DNA from: Solidesulfovibrio aerotolerans
Lineage (GTDB): Bacteria > Desulfobacterota > Desulfovibrionia > Desulfovibrionales > Desulfovibrionaceae
Reading direction: 5' to 3'
Assembly: GCF_009856865.1 (NCBI RefSeq)
Contig: NZ_WVUD01000016.1
Location: 22,276-86,275 of the forward strand
DNA length: 64,000 bases
Shown: positions 1 to 10,300 of the stretch, piece by piece
Numbering within the stretch: position 1 is the first letter of the stretch
How the letters are laid out: every line of letters starts with the position of its first letter
The notes under the pieces: generated by a model
What the model was told of the DNA's origin: nothing
Seen by the model: only the letters and a program-made list of their open reading frames with translations
The model's database searches: none
Made by a program: the position numbers and the translations under genes

Positions 1-132
1 CTGTACCAGGGCCTTTTCGCCGGTCAGGCACCGAGCGACTGGGCGTCGCTGGGCTGGTCCCTCCTGTGCCTGCTGGTCATGCTCCTGGGGGCCTGGGCGC
101 TTTCTGCCCGCCGCATCGTTATCACGCTGTGA
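1..132 (+). CDS. C-terminal end of a probable ABC-2 type permease (partial)
   Basis: Frame 1 is open from the window edge to the TGA at 130-132 and gives 43 residues. The tail has a Gly/Pro-Asp-Trp stretch, one hydrophobic helix of about 20 residues (near residues 18-36) and a short basic cytoplasmic end. ABC-2 permeases that export polysaccharides or drugs often end with an amphipathic turn, a last helix and a few basic residues. No motif is diagnostic, so this is a family-level guess from the tail. The 5' part lies outside the window. About 225 bases of non-coding sequence follow, with no clear terminator. Confidence 0.45.
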   Translation: MYQGLFAGQAPSDWASLGWSLLCLLVMLLGAWALSARRIVITL

Positions 133-358
133 CCGCCGCTCGTTTCCGCCCAAAGCCAACCGCTTCGTCACCTCGGGCCGCTGCGGTTGCCGCCAAACCG
201 GCCTGCCCCACAGCACCCTGTTCATGCGGCCAGTTCCGCCTTGGCGTAACTGTGTAAATGTGACAGTGTTACCGAAAGTGTCTTTGGCGGGCCGACGCCG
301 CGCCCTGGGCGCGAGACGTTTTCCAGGCAGTTGCTGGCCTCAGGCCGGCACCATCCGC

Positions 359-1372
359 ATGACGGTAGCGATGTATAAGACCACAGCCCTCCTCGTTTTG
401 GTCCTGGCTGCCGGTGGACTGGCCGCCTGGCAGGGACTTGTGCCAAAGCAACCCCCACGCCCGCTGGTTATCGGTGTCGTCCAATTTACCGCCAATAACC
501 TTGATACCCTGGCCGGGTTTCAGGAAGACATGGCCGCAGCCGGGTTCGTTGCAGGCCATGATGTGACCTATCTGATCCCCGAACCAGCCACCTCCGCAAC
601 CGAGCTGCGCCAGACCCTGGACGCCCTGCTGCCCCAAAACCCCGACCTCATTTTCGCCTCCCCCACCGCCGCAGCCGTGGCGGCCAAGGAGGCCACGGCC
701 CAAAACCGCATCCCGGTGATTTTTGGGCCGGTCAACGATCCCGTCTCCTCGGGTGTGGTCAACAATATCCACCAACCCGAGGCCAACCTGACCGGCGTGC
801 GTCTGGCCCCGAGCGAAGGCCGCAGACTCCAGGCCCTGCTCCAGCTCGCCCCCCGGACCAAGACCGTTTTCGTGCCCTACAACCCCGCCGAGGCCAGCGC
901 CCTGGCGAGCCTGCGCCAGATCAGGGAAGCGGCCGCCGCCCTTGGCGTGGAACTGGCCGTGGCCCCCATCAGTGCGGCCCCGGATTTTGCCATCAACACC
1001 GCCCTGGTTCCGCCGCAGGCCTCAGCGATCTTTCTGCCCCGGGAAGGGCTGGTTCTGTCCCGATTCAGGGAATTTATGACGGTGGCCGAGGCGCGCCGGC
1101 TGCCCATGAGTTCCCCCCGCCTGGACCATGTCGAGCAGGGCGTCCTGACCGGCTACGGCTTTAGCGGCCCCGACATCGGCAAACAGGCCGCCCGCATGGC
1201 CCGGCTGGCCCTGACAGGCGTCAAACCCTCGGGGATTCCGGTGGAGACCGCCCGCGACTATCTGGCCATCAACCTGGAAACAGCGGCCCGCATCGGCCTT
1301 GACGTCCCGGAGTCCTTTCTCAAACAGGCCCAACGCATCGTTGTCGCCCACCCGGAGAGGTCGGTTCCATGA
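359..1372 (+). CDS. ABC-type substrate-binding protein (TrpX/ABC_sub_bind-like), probable sensor partner
   Basis: 337 residues. An N-terminal hydrophobic signal segment (residues 5-23) is followed by a two-lobed periplasmic binding fold of the ABC_sub_bind type: 'IGVVQF' at the first beta strand, then 'PDLIFASPTAAA', 'PVIFGPVNDPV' and a 'LTGV' segment typical of the family. Such proteins bind small molecules such as amino acids. No permease or ATPase gene is adjacent. Instead the stop overlaps the start of the next hybrid kinase by four bases (ATGA), so the two are translationally coupled, and the protein may present a ligand to that kinase rather than feed a transporter. The start is uncertain: ATG 359 or ATG 371, neither with a strong ribosome binding site. 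Confidence 0.8.
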   Translation: MTVAMYKTTALLVLVLAAGGLAAWQGLVPKQPPRPLVIGVVQFTANNLDTLAGFQEDMAAAGFVAGHDVTYLIPEPATSATELRQTLDALLPQNPDLIFASPTAAAVAAKEATAQNRIPVIFGPVNDPVSSGVVNNIHQPEANLTGVRLAPSEGRRLQALLQLAPRTKTVFVPYNPAEASALASLRQIREAAAALGVELAVAPISAAPDFAINTALVPPQASAIFLPREGLVLSRFREFMTVAEARRLPMSSPRLDHVEQGVLTGYGFSGPDIGKQAARMARLALTGVKPSGIPVETARDYLAINLETAARIGLDVPESFLKQAQRIVVAHPERSVP

Positions 1373-4041
1373 CGCGCCTGGGTTCGCTGCTCACCTCCAC
1401 CTTCCTGGTTCTGGCCCTGCTTCCCCTGCTGGCCCTGGGCGGTGTGTTGGGCGTGAGCCTCTACCACAACCAGCTTGCTTCCGAATACCGGCAGGCCCAG
1501 GGGCTTTCCGTCTCGGTGTCGCTCCAGGTCAAGGAAATACTGACCGGCATCGAAAACGACATCCGCTCCATCAACCGCTATCGCGACTTTTTCAGCGCCT
1601 CGCCCGAGATGCAGCGGGAGTGGCTGCTGGAACTGCTGGCCAGCCTGCCGGCCGTGCACGAAATCACCTTTGCCGGCCCGGATGGAAAACAGCGCCTCAA
1701 AGTATCCAATTTCAAGGCCTATGGCCTTTATATACCGGAAAATATTGCATTTCGCCAGGAATTTAGGGAAGTCATGCGCTCCCAGGGCAGCGCCTTCGGC
1801 CCCGTGACCATCGATGCCGATGTCGGGGAGCCGCTTATGCCCCTGGCCATCGCCCTGTCCGACCCCCGCACGGGGGAACCCCGGGCAGTCATGTTGTGCA
1901 TGCTGCGCCTGGGGGTTTTTCAGGATCTGGTGACAAAGTTCAGCCATCCCCCGGACGTCGAGGTGCTCATTACCGGCCCAAGCGGGCGGATTCTGGCTGC
2001 CCCGGATTTTTCCCTGGCCCTGGCCGGCCGGCATTTTACGGCCCAGGACCGGCCCATACTGGCCCCCGATCTCAACGGCGAGTCTGCCCTTTCCGTGGCC
2101 ACGCCCGTGCTTCTGGGCGAGCCGGTCCTCTCGGCCGTGGTCGTGGTGGCTGGTGAGGCGGTCTTGCGCCCGTTTTACCAGATGCTTGGCGTCTACGCCC
2201 TGGTGCTGTGCGGCGCATTGTTCGGGGCGACGGTCCTGGCCCTGGCGGCCCGACGGCGTATCGTGGCCCCGATCCAGGCCCTGACCCGCACCGCCTTGGC
2301 CATTGGCCGGGGCGAGATCGGGGCCAAGGCCCCGGGGGGCTCCTTTTACGAAACGCAACGGCTGGCCGAGACGTTTAACGACATGACCGGCAAACTGCTC
2401 GGGACCATGCACGATCTTACAGCCGAAATCGCCACGCGCCAAAAGGCCCAGGCCGACCTTTCCAACAGCCAGGAACGCCTGGAAATGGCCCTGGCCGCCG
2501 TCAGCGACGGCTTATGGGACTGGCGGATGGACACCGGCGACGTCTATTTCAGTCCCCGCTGGTTCGCCATGCTGGGCTATCCGCCGGACGCCTTTGCCCC
2601 ACGCTATGAAACATGGCGCAACCTGCTCCATCCCGAGGACCTGCCCCAGGTTGAAGCGCTGATTCTGGCCCACCTGGAAACGGGTGAGCCGTATGAATCG
2701 GAGCTTCGCATGCGCACCTGTGACGGCACCTGGAAATGGATCATGACGCGCGGGCAGGTGATGGAAAAAGACACTGCGGGCAGGGCCTTGCGCATGCTGG
2801 GGACACATACCGACATCACCGAACGCAAGCGGGCCATGGAGGCGTTGCGCTCGGCCACGGCTGCGGCCACGGCCGCCAGCCACGCCAAATCCGAATTTCT
2901 GGCCAACATGAGCCATGAAATCCGCACGCCGCTCAATGGCATTCTGGGCATGCTGCACCTGCTCCAGACCACACCGCTGTCCCCGGAGCAACAGGAGTAT
3001 CTGCTCCAGGCCGTGACGGCGTCCAAGCGCCTGACCGGACTGCTCTCCGACATCCTCGACATTTCCAGAATCGAAGCCGGCAAGATGGCAATTGCCGGCG
3101 AGGAATTCGCGGTGGTCGATCTGCGGGACGCCATTTTGGAGTTGTTTCGCCCCGCTGCCCAGGAAAAGGGCCTTGTGCTGGAGTTCACGATCAGCCCCGA
3201 TCTGCCCCCCCGGTTCATTGGTGATGAGGCCCGCATCCGCCAGATTCTGTTTAATCTGGTGGGCAATGCCATCAAATTCACCGACCAGGGTTCGGTGGCC
3301 GTTTCCCTGGCCCCCCTGCCAGGCGCCCCGGCCAAACCGGTGCGGGTTCTTTTTACCGTCACAGACAGCGGCATCGGCGTTTCCGACGAACAGCTTAAAG
3401 ACATCTTCGAACCCTTTGTGCAGGCGGAAGCGACGTTTACGCGCCACCATCAAGGAGCCGGGCTCGGCCTTTCCATCGTGCGCAAACTCGTGCGGCTCAT
3501 GGACGGCGAACTGGCCATCGACAACCCTCCGGGCGGCGGCCTGAGCCTGTACCTGAGCCTGCCGCTGGCCCTGCCCGCCAGCCCCGGGGCGGCGAGGCAG
3601 GCCTTGCGCTGCCCTGCCCCCCTGGCCCTGCCGGGCAGCGACCATGTACCGCTACGCATCCTGCTGGCCGAGGACGATGCGGTGAGCCTCATGGCCGGCC
3701 GCAAAATCCTCGAAAAGGCCGGGTACCAGGTCATCGTCGCGGCCAATGGCTGGCAGGCGGTGGAACGACTGGCCGGGCACGACATCGACCTCGTGCTCAT
3801 GGACATCCAGATGCCGGTCATGGACGGTGTGGAAGCCACCCGGTTGATCCGAAACTCGACCGATCTTGGTTGCAAGGCCGATGTCCCCATTGTGGCCATG
3901 ACCGCCTGTGCCATGACCGGGGACAAGGAAAAGTTTCTGGCCCTCGGGATGGACGGCTACATTTCCAAGCCGGTGGATCTCTTCACCTTGCAGGAGGTTG
4001 TCGCTTGTGCGCTGGGAGCGCGGGCAACGGGCCGGGTTTGA
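1369..4041 (+). CDS. Hybrid sensor histidine kinase (periplasmic sensor-HAMP-PAS-HisKA-HATPase-REC)
   Basis: 890 residues. TM1 lies near 8-30, a periplasmic sensor region at about 31-265, and TM2 near 272-296, followed by HAMP. A PAS domain with PAC tail spans about 370-490 and ends in 'GTHTDITERKR'. The HisKA H-box 'MSHEIRTPLNG' puts the phospho-accepting His at 516. The ATPase has an N box ('NLVGNAIKF'), a G1 box ('DSGIGV') and a G2 box ('GAGLGLSI'). The C-terminal receiver has its phospho-acceptor at Asp812 and 'KPVD' near the end. There is no HPt domain, so phosphotransfer onward needs a separate partner; the REC-HPt protein at 40820 is one possibility. It is coupled to the preceding binding protein by the overlap at 1369-1372. 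Ligand unknown. Confidence 0.95.
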   Translation: MTRLGSLLTSTFLVLALLPLLALGGVLGVSLYHNQLASEYRQAQGLSVSVSLQVKEILTGIENDIRSINRYRDFFSASPEMQREWLLELLASLPAVHEITFAGPDGKQRLKVSNFKAYGLYIPENIAFRQEFREVMRSQGSAFGPVTIDADVGEPLMPLAIALSDPRTGEPRAVMLCMLRLGVFQDLVTKFSHPPDVEVLITGPSGRILAAPDFSLALAGRHFTAQDRPILAPDLNGESALSVATPVLLGEPVLSAVVVVAGEAVLRPFYQMLGVYALVLCGALFGATVLALAARRRIVAPIQALTRTALAIGRGEIGAKAPGGSFYETQRLAETFNDMTGKLLGTMHDLTAEIATRQKAQADLSNSQERLEMALAAVSDGLWDWRMDTGDVYFSPRWFAMLGYPPDAFAPRYETWRNLLHPEDLPQVEALILAHLETGEPYESELRMRTCDGTWKWIMTRGQVMEKDTAGRALRMLGTHTDITERKRAMEALRSATAAATAASHAKSEFLANMSHEIRTPLNGILGMLHLLQTTPLSPEQQEYLLQAVTASKRLTGLLSDILDISRIEAGKMAIAGEEFAVVDLRDAILELFRPAAQEKGLVLEFTISPDLPPRFIGDEARIRQILFNLVGNAIKFTDQGSVAVSLAPLPGAPAKPVRVLFTVTDSGIGVSDEQLKDIFEPFVQAEATFTRHHQGAGLGLSIVRKLVRLMDGELAIDNPPGGGLSLYLSLPLALPASPGAARQALRCPAPLALPGSDHVPLRILLAEDDAVSLMAGRKILEKAGYQVIVAANGWQAVERLAGHDIDLVLMDIQMPVMDGVEATRLIRNSTDLGCKADVPIVAMTACAMTGDKEKFLALGMDGYISKPVDLFTLQEVVACALGARATGRV

Positions 4042-4193
4042 GCTGCACCCGGCAACAGGCGGTGAGCCTTTGTTTTTATGGACAACCGTCCAGTGCAATG
4101 TGTAAAACGTAGTAGTATTCGGCGAGTGTCTTGGTGTATCGTGTGGCTGATGACGCAACCCGAACAGTGGAACACCTAGTGTGAGGGATCAAA

Positions 4194-6125
4194 ATGTTTA
4201 AGCATCTCAAAGTGGGTTACAAATTGTTCGGCGGGTTTACCCTCGTCATCGCCATTTTCGTCGCTCTGGCCGTTTATCAGTTGACCACCATCGAACACCT
4301 GGGGGCCATCCAGGACGCCGGGGCCAAGCGAGCCCAGGATTCCAAGGCGATTATGGAGGTCTCCGTGCGCCTGGCAGGCCTGTACGCCATCATCGCCGAC
4401 GGGGAAATCAACCGGGAACTGGCCCAGACCAAAGCGGATTTCACCAAGGCCAAGGATCAGGCCAAGGAGGACATGCGGCTGGTGGAATCCCTGGCCGACA
4501 CCGCCGAGGAACGCGCGCTCGCCGGCCGCTTTACCGACGATTACAAAAACTACCTGGAGCATTTTGAAAAAAAGATGCTTCCCGTCCTGGAAAAACTCGC
4601 CCAGGCCGCTCAAAAAAATGAAGACATCGCGGCCCTGGAAGCGGAATCCAAGGAACTGGACGGCCAGGTGGACACCATCCGTACCGCCACCATAAAGCCC
4701 CTGGAAGCCATCACCGAGTCCCTGGCCAAGGAAAACATCGCCGGCGACGAGGCCTTTGACGCCCTGCGGGCTTCCGCCAGCCGCGTCACCATCATCATGA
4801 CCGGCCTGGGAGCCCTTCTGGCCTTGGTGATTTCCATCCTGACCGCGCGCGCCGTCACCCGGCCCATGACCGCCGGCATCGCCTTTGCCAAGCATCTGGC
4901 CCAGGGCGACCTGGAACAGACCCTGGAGGTCAACCAGCGCGACGAACTGGGCCAGCTCGCCGATGCCCTGCGCCTGGTGGCCGCCTCGGAAAAAGACGTG
5001 GCCGCACTGACGGCCCAAATAGCCAAAGGCGACCTGTCCGTGACCATCAATCCGCGTAGCCCCAAGGATACCCTGCTCCTGTCCATGGGCGAACTGGTCG
5101 CTTCGCAGCGTGCCGTGGCCGCCGCCGCCCAACAGTTGGCCGCAGGCGATCTGCGCATCAAGGTCGCCAAACGGTCTCAAGACGACATCATGCTCGAATC
5201 GTTGAGCAAAATGATCGAAACCCTCATCGAAGTCATCATCGAAGTGCAAACCGGCACGGACAATGTGGCCGCTGGCAGTGAACAACTCTCGGCCTCGGCC
5301 GAGTCCATCTCCCAGGGAGCTTCGGAACAGGCCTCGGCCGTGGAAGAATCCTCCGCTTCCATGGAACAGATGAGTTCGGCCATCCAGCAAAACGCCGACA
5401 ATGCCCGGCAGACCGAAGCCCTCGCCGTCAAGGCGGCCCACGACGCCAAAGAGTCCGGTGAAGCCGTGGTGCAGACCATGGCGGCCATGAAGGAGATCGC
5501 CGGCAAGATCAGTATCATTGAGGAAATCGCCCGCCAGACCGATCTGCTCGCCTTAAATGCCGCCGTGGAAGCGGCCCGGGCCGGCGAACACGGCCGGGGC
5601 TTTGCCGTGGTGGCCTCGGAAGTGCGCAAGCTGGCCGAACGCAGCCAGCAAGCCGCCTCGGAAATCACCAAACTGGCCAAGGACAGCACCGATGTGGCGG
5701 TCAGGGCCGGAGCCCTGCTCACCCAGCTCGTGCCCAATATCCAGCACACCGCCGAACTGGTGCAGGAAATAAGCGCCTCAAGCCAGGAGCAAAGCGCTGG
5801 CGCGGCCCAGGTCAACAAGGCCCTGCAGCAGCTTGACCAGACCATCCAGCAAAACGCCAGCGCCTCGGAAGAACTGGCCTCAACAGCCGAGGAGCTTTCC
5901 GGGCAGTCCGAGCAACTGCGCAGCACAATTGCGTTTTTTCAGATTGAAACCCAGCGCCCGACCCGGTCCCAGCGCGCCATCAGGTCGCCAAGATCGGCCC
6001 TGCCGGCCAGATCGCGCAAAGCGCTGCCCAGCCCCGGCCGGAAAGCCGCCGGCGAGGTCCGCATCAACCTCGGGGAGGCCGGTGGTGCCGACGATGACGA
6101 CGACCGCAATTTCGAGACATTTTAA
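4194..6125 (+). CDS. Methyl-accepting chemotaxis protein
   Basis: 643 residues. TM1 lies at about 9-29. A helical periplasmic region (about 30-195) without PAS or Cache features suggests a four-helix-bundle ligand domain. TM2 lies at about 198-218, followed by HAMP and a second HAMP-like stretch. The cytoplasmic signalling hairpin carries the conserved tip '[20 protein letters not shown]' and '[18 protein letters not shown]' (about 440-490), which bind CheA and CheW. The C-terminus is basic and Arg/Ser/Pro-rich and lacks the pentapeptide used to tether CheR. ATG 4194 is preceded by GTGAGGGA. No che genes are adjacent, so it must feed chemosensory proteins encoded elsewhere. Confidence 0.96.
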   Translation: MFKHLKVGYKLFGGFTLVIAIFVALAVYQLTTIEHLGAIQDAGAKRAQDSKAIMEVSVRLAGLYAIIADGEINRELAQTKADFTKAKDQAKEDMRLVESLADTAEERALAGRFTDDYKNYLEHFEKKMLPVLEKLAQAAQKNEDIAALEAESKELDGQVDTIRTATIKPLEAITESLAKENIAGDEAFDALRASASRVTIIMTGLGALLALVISILTARAVTRPMTAGIAFAKHLAQGDLEQTLEVNQRDELGQLADALRLVAASEKDVAALTAQIAKGDLSVTINPRSPKDTLLLSMGELVASQRAVAAAAQQLAAGDLRIKVAKRSQDDIMLESLSKMIETLIEVIIEVQTGTDNVAAGSEQLSASAESISQGASEQASAVEESSASMEQMSSAIQQNADNARQTEALAVKAAHDAKESGEAVVQTMAAMKEIAGKISIIEEIARQTDLLALNAAVEAARAGEHGRGFAVVASEVRKLAERSQQAASEITKLAKDSTDVAVRAGALLTQLVPNIQHTAELVQEISASSQEQSAGAAQVNKALQQLDQTIQQNASASEELASTAEELSGQSEQLRSTIAFFQIETQRPTRSQRAIRSPRSALPARSRKALPSPGRKAAGEVRINLGEAGGADDDDDRNFETF

Positions 6126-6195
6126 AGCGGAGACACCAACGCCTGGCCGGTGTGGGGAATGAGGAAGCCCAGCGACGCTGCGGCCCCACGCCCCG

Positions 6196-6230
6196 CCGGG
6201 TCGGGGTTGCCCCAGGCAACCCCGACCCGG
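6196..6230. terminator. Perfect 16-bp inverted repeat after the chemoreceptor gene
   Basis: Arms at 6196-6211 and 6215-6230 are perfectly complementary with a 3-base loop. There is no T-run afterwards, so it may act as a structured 3' end, a processing site or a weak terminator. It lies just 5' of the ATG at 6249, which argues that the next gene starts downstream of the hairpin. Confidence 0.5.
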
Positions 6231-6248
6231 CCAACTCTGCGAGCCACC

Positions 6249-7028
6249 ATGGACATTCGTTTCGCCAGCCTGCCAGACGGGTATGCACTGACTGTCGCCC
6301 TTGGTCCCGGCCAGGAAATCACCTGCCGGATCAGCCCGCCCCCAGGGAGGGTGGCCTTTGTGGACATCCTGCCCGACGTGTTCGCTGTGGCCGACGCCAT
6401 GCTCGCCCAGGCCGCCCGGCAGGCGGCCGAGCGCGGGCAGGCCGTGACCTGCACCGCAGGCTGCGCCCTGTGCTGCCGGCATCTCGTGGCCGTTTCCGAC
6501 CACGAGGCCCTGCTGGCCGCCCACATGATCGGCCTGCTGCCAGACGAGACGCAAACCCGCATCCGACAGGCGTTCCAGACGACCGTCGCCCGCTTGGAAG
6601 CGCACGGCCTGCTGGCCGAACTGCTCGACAGCCACGCCAACAGCTTTGCCGACCGCAACCGCATCGTCGCCGTGCAACGGCGATACTGGGAAATGCAACT
6701 GCCCTGCCCGTTTCTTTTGGACGAACGGTGCGCCATCTATCCCTACCGCCCGTTGCTGTGCCGGCAATACCTGGCCACCTCGCCCCCAGTGCAGTGCCAT
6801 GGCAGTTTCCTGGCCGACCACCTCGTGCACAAGCTGCCCCTGGCCTACGATCTGGCCAGCGCCGCCGCCTCCTTTGACGGCTTACGCGCCCAGATGTCCC
6901 GGCCGGTCCCCCTGCCCGCCCTGCTGCTGGTCAATGGCCTGCTCCAACGCCACACGCCGCCCCAAACCACGGCAACGGCCATGCTGACCGCATTTCTACG
7001 CCATACGGCAGACCATTTCAGCCGCTAA
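6249..7028 (+). CDS. YkgJ-family Cys-cluster (metal-binding) protein
   Basis: 259 residues, cytoplasmic. The Cys pattern is that of the YkgJ/CxxCxxCC family: 'CTAGCALCCRH' in the first third, then 'CPFL...RCAIYPYRPLLC' and a further Cys in 'VQCHG'. Family members bind zinc or iron, often as an Fe-S cluster, and most have no assigned reaction. The N-terminal 45 residues form a beta-rich segment outside the core. ATG 6249 was preferred over an in-frame ATG at 6150/6159 because the extension would run through the strong hairpin at 6196-6230 and adds low-complexity Pro/Ala sequence. No neighbour reveals the function. Confidence 0.75.
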   Translation: MDIRFASLPDGYALTVALGPGQEITCRISPPPGRVAFVDILPDVFAVADAMLAQAARQAAERGQAVTCTAGCALCCRHLVAVSDHEALLAAHMIGLLPDETQTRIRQAFQTTVARLEAHGLLAELLDSHANSFADRNRIVAVQRRYWEMQLPCPFLLDERCAIYPYRPLLCRQYLATSPPVQCHGSFLADHLVHKLPLAYDLASAAASFDGLRAQMSRPVPLPALLLVNGLLQRHTPPQTTATAMLTAFLRHTADHFSR

Positions 7029-7303
7029 GTCCCCGCCCCGGTGTGTCGCCGCGCCATATGGCGGCGTGTGGCGGGTCAGGCACCAGTGAATTCGCAACAC
7101 CGTCGCCTTCCCCCATTGCTGGCAGGATCAGTTTGGCGTAGAGTGACTCTGGTCTTGGCCTCAAAGACTGCATGCCAGGGGCGAGTTGACTGTCGTATTT
7201 CTGCAAAGCCCGACAAACAAAAAGCCATAGTCATGTTCGCACAGGTGCTTTCAGGCTGTTTTCCCCTGCCCAGCCGTGGTCCCGGCCACGGTTCCGGTTG
7301 CCT

Positions 7304-10300
7304 ATGACCTTCCCGTTGCCCCGCCCTGCCGCCACGCCCAGGACGCTGCGCCAGCGGCTGCAAACGCTGTCCCGCATTGTGTGCGTCCTGCTCCTCGTCA
7401 GCACCGCCCCCCCCTCGCCAGCCCGGGGCGAATCCCAGCCGGACGCCCGGCAGCCCTCCTCGCCCAAAGCCATCACCGTCGTCATGGACAAGGATTATCC
7501 GCCGTATATTTTCATGGCTTCCGACGGCTCCGCCCAAGGTATTCTGGTGGATGCCTGGAAACTGTGGGAGGAAAAGACCGGGGTGCCGGTTCTCTTGCGG
7601 CCCATGGACTGGAACGCCGCCCAACAGTATCTCCTGGACGGCAAAGCCGACATCATTGACACCCTGTTTCGCAATGCCGACCGGGAAAAGCTCTACAGCT
7701 TCTCCCAGCCCTACGCGACCATTGAAGTGCCGGTGTTCGTCCACAACGATTTAAGCGGCATCCATGATCTGGAGACGTTGCGGGGCTTTACCGTGGGCGT
7801 CAAACGCGGCGACAGCGCCGTGGATTACCTCTCCGGCCGGGGTATCCTGCCTTTGGTCGCCTTTGACGGCTACGAGAACATCGTGCGGGCCGCCCGGGAC
7901 GGCGACGTCAAGGTTTTTTGCATCGATAAGCCGCCGGCCCTGTACTATTTATACAAATATGGTCTGGAAAACGAATTCCGCTTGGCCTTCACCCTCTACC
8001 AGGGTGAATTCCACCGGGCTGTGCGCAAGGGCAACGAGGCCCTTTTAAAGCTCGTCGAAGACGGTTTTTCCCGTATCACCCCGGTCCAATACGACGACAT
8101 CGACAAGAAATGGCGCGGCTCGACGCTGTTCCAGTCCAATACCATGCGTTATTCCCTGTGGGCCTTGGTCCTGGTCGTCTCCATCGCCGCCATCCTGGTG
8201 GCGTTTAACGCCATGCTGCGCCGCACCGTGCGCCGCCAGTCGTCCAAACTCAACCAACTGCTCACCGCCGTGGGCCAAAGCGAAGAACGCTATCGCGAAC
8301 TCGTGCAAAGCGCCGCCAGCATCATCCTGCGCCTGGACATCGCCGGCCGGGTCGCCTTTTGCAATGCCTTCGGCCTGCAATTTTTCGGTTTTTTCCTGGA
8401 AGAAACCCTCGATAAGGAACTTGGCCTGCTCATCGATCCGCCCCAGACGGCTGATCCGCCCTGGCCCGCCATCCTGGCCGGACTGGCCGACGCCCCCGAA
8501 GGCGTTGTGTCCATGACCCGGGAACAGCTGCGCCGCAATGGCGAATCCGTCTGGATCGCCTGGGCGGTGCGCAGCCTGCGCGACGCCTCCGGCACTGCTG
8601 TGGAAATCCTGTGCATCGGCAACGACATTACCGACCGGAAACGCACCGAAGAAGCCCTGCGCGCCAGCGAGGCCCGCTACGCCCTGGTGGTGCGGGGAGC
8701 CAACGACGGCATCTGGGACTGGGATCTGCGCACCAATATCGTCTATTACTCCCCACGCTATCTGGAAATTCTGGGCTATGCCCCGGACGAGATCCAGCAG
8801 CTCCTCGACGAATGGACCAAACGCATCCATCCCGACGACGCCGAAACCGTCATCCGGGCCAACAAACGCTGCGCCGACGGCGAAGTGGACAATTTCGCCG
8901 TGGAATACCGCATGCGCCACAAAGACGGCGCCTACCGCTGGATTCACGGCCGGGGGGCCAGTCTCAAGGACGAGCGCGGCATCGTCATCCGCATGGCCGG
9001 CACCCACACCGACATCACCCGCCGCAAACGCGACGAAGAAGCCCTGCGCGAAAGCCAGGACCAGCTCTCCAAGATCTTCCGCTTCACCCCTGTGGGTCTT
9101 GCCGTCACCACCCGGCGCGACGGCCGCATCCTGGATTTAAACGAAACCTGCGCCCGCATGCTCGGCCATGTCAAAGCCGATGTCATGGGCCGCACGACCG
9201 CCGAAGTAGGCCTGTGGCACAGCCCGCAGGAGCGCGAAACGCTTTTGGCCGAAATGGCCCGCAACGGCTCCATCCTCGGCAAGGAACTGGAGCTGCGCCA
9301 CAATAACGGCACCTCTGTTGTCGTGCTGTACTCGGCCGTGCCCAACCACTCCTACGGCGAACCCTGCATCCTGTCCGTGCTCATGGACATCTCCGAACGC
9401 AAAGCCATGGAACAGGCCCTGCGCCGCTCCCGGGATGCCGCTGAAACCGCCAATAAGGCCAAAAGCGAATTCCTCTCCACCATGAGCCACGAAATCCGCA
9501 CGCCCATGAACACCATCCTCGGCATGGTCGATGTGCTCGCCGCCACCCCGCTGACCACCGAACAGGCCCACGCCATCAAAGCCATCGAACTGGCCGGCGG
9601 CAATCTGCTCTCGTTGCTCAACGACATCCTCGACCTCTCCCAGATTGAAGCCGGCGGCGTCATCATGGAGGAAAAAATCTGCGATCCGCTGGAAATGGCC
9701 AACCAACTCTTGGATATGATGCGCCCCGACGCCGCCCGCAAACAACTCGACCTGCACCTGGAAATTCACGGGACACTGCCACCACGGCTGTTGTGCTGCC
9801 CTGACCGCATCCGGCAAATCCTCGTCAATCTGCTCGGCAACGCCCTCAAATTCACCCCCAAAGGGGAAATCGTCCTTGAAATCGGCCGCGAAGAAGAGCC
9901 TGACGGTCCCAGATTCCGCCTGGCCGTCCGGGATACCGGCATCGGCATCCCCTTGGACAAGCAAGCCCTGATCTTTGACCGCTTCACCCAGGCCAATGCC
10001 GCTGCCAACCGGCAATACGGCGGCGTTGGCCTGGGACTGGCAATCTGCAAAAAACTCGCGGAAATGATGGGCGGCCGCATCCGCGTGACCAGCCGCGAAG
10101 GCCACGGCTCCACCTTCACCCTCACCCTGCCCCTGCGCCCGGCCTCCATCCCCGAGGCCGACCACGTTCAGCCAAACCCGCGCCACGGCAAAAGCCAGCC
10201 CGCAAACGTGCTCCTCGTTGAAGACAGCCCCACCAACGCCGAAGTCATGCGGCTTATGCTTGAAGGCACCCCCTTCGAAATCACCTGGGCTCCCAGCGGC

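Noticed and set aside
4176..5441. Open frame of 421 codons on the minus strand opposite the chemoreceptor
   Set aside because: Gly/His/Gln-rich shadow of the MCP signalling and ligand domains.
7040..7070. Small palindrome around CCATATGG after the YkgJ-type gene
   Set aside because: The stem is short and imperfect and has no T-run, so neither a terminator nor an operator can be supported.
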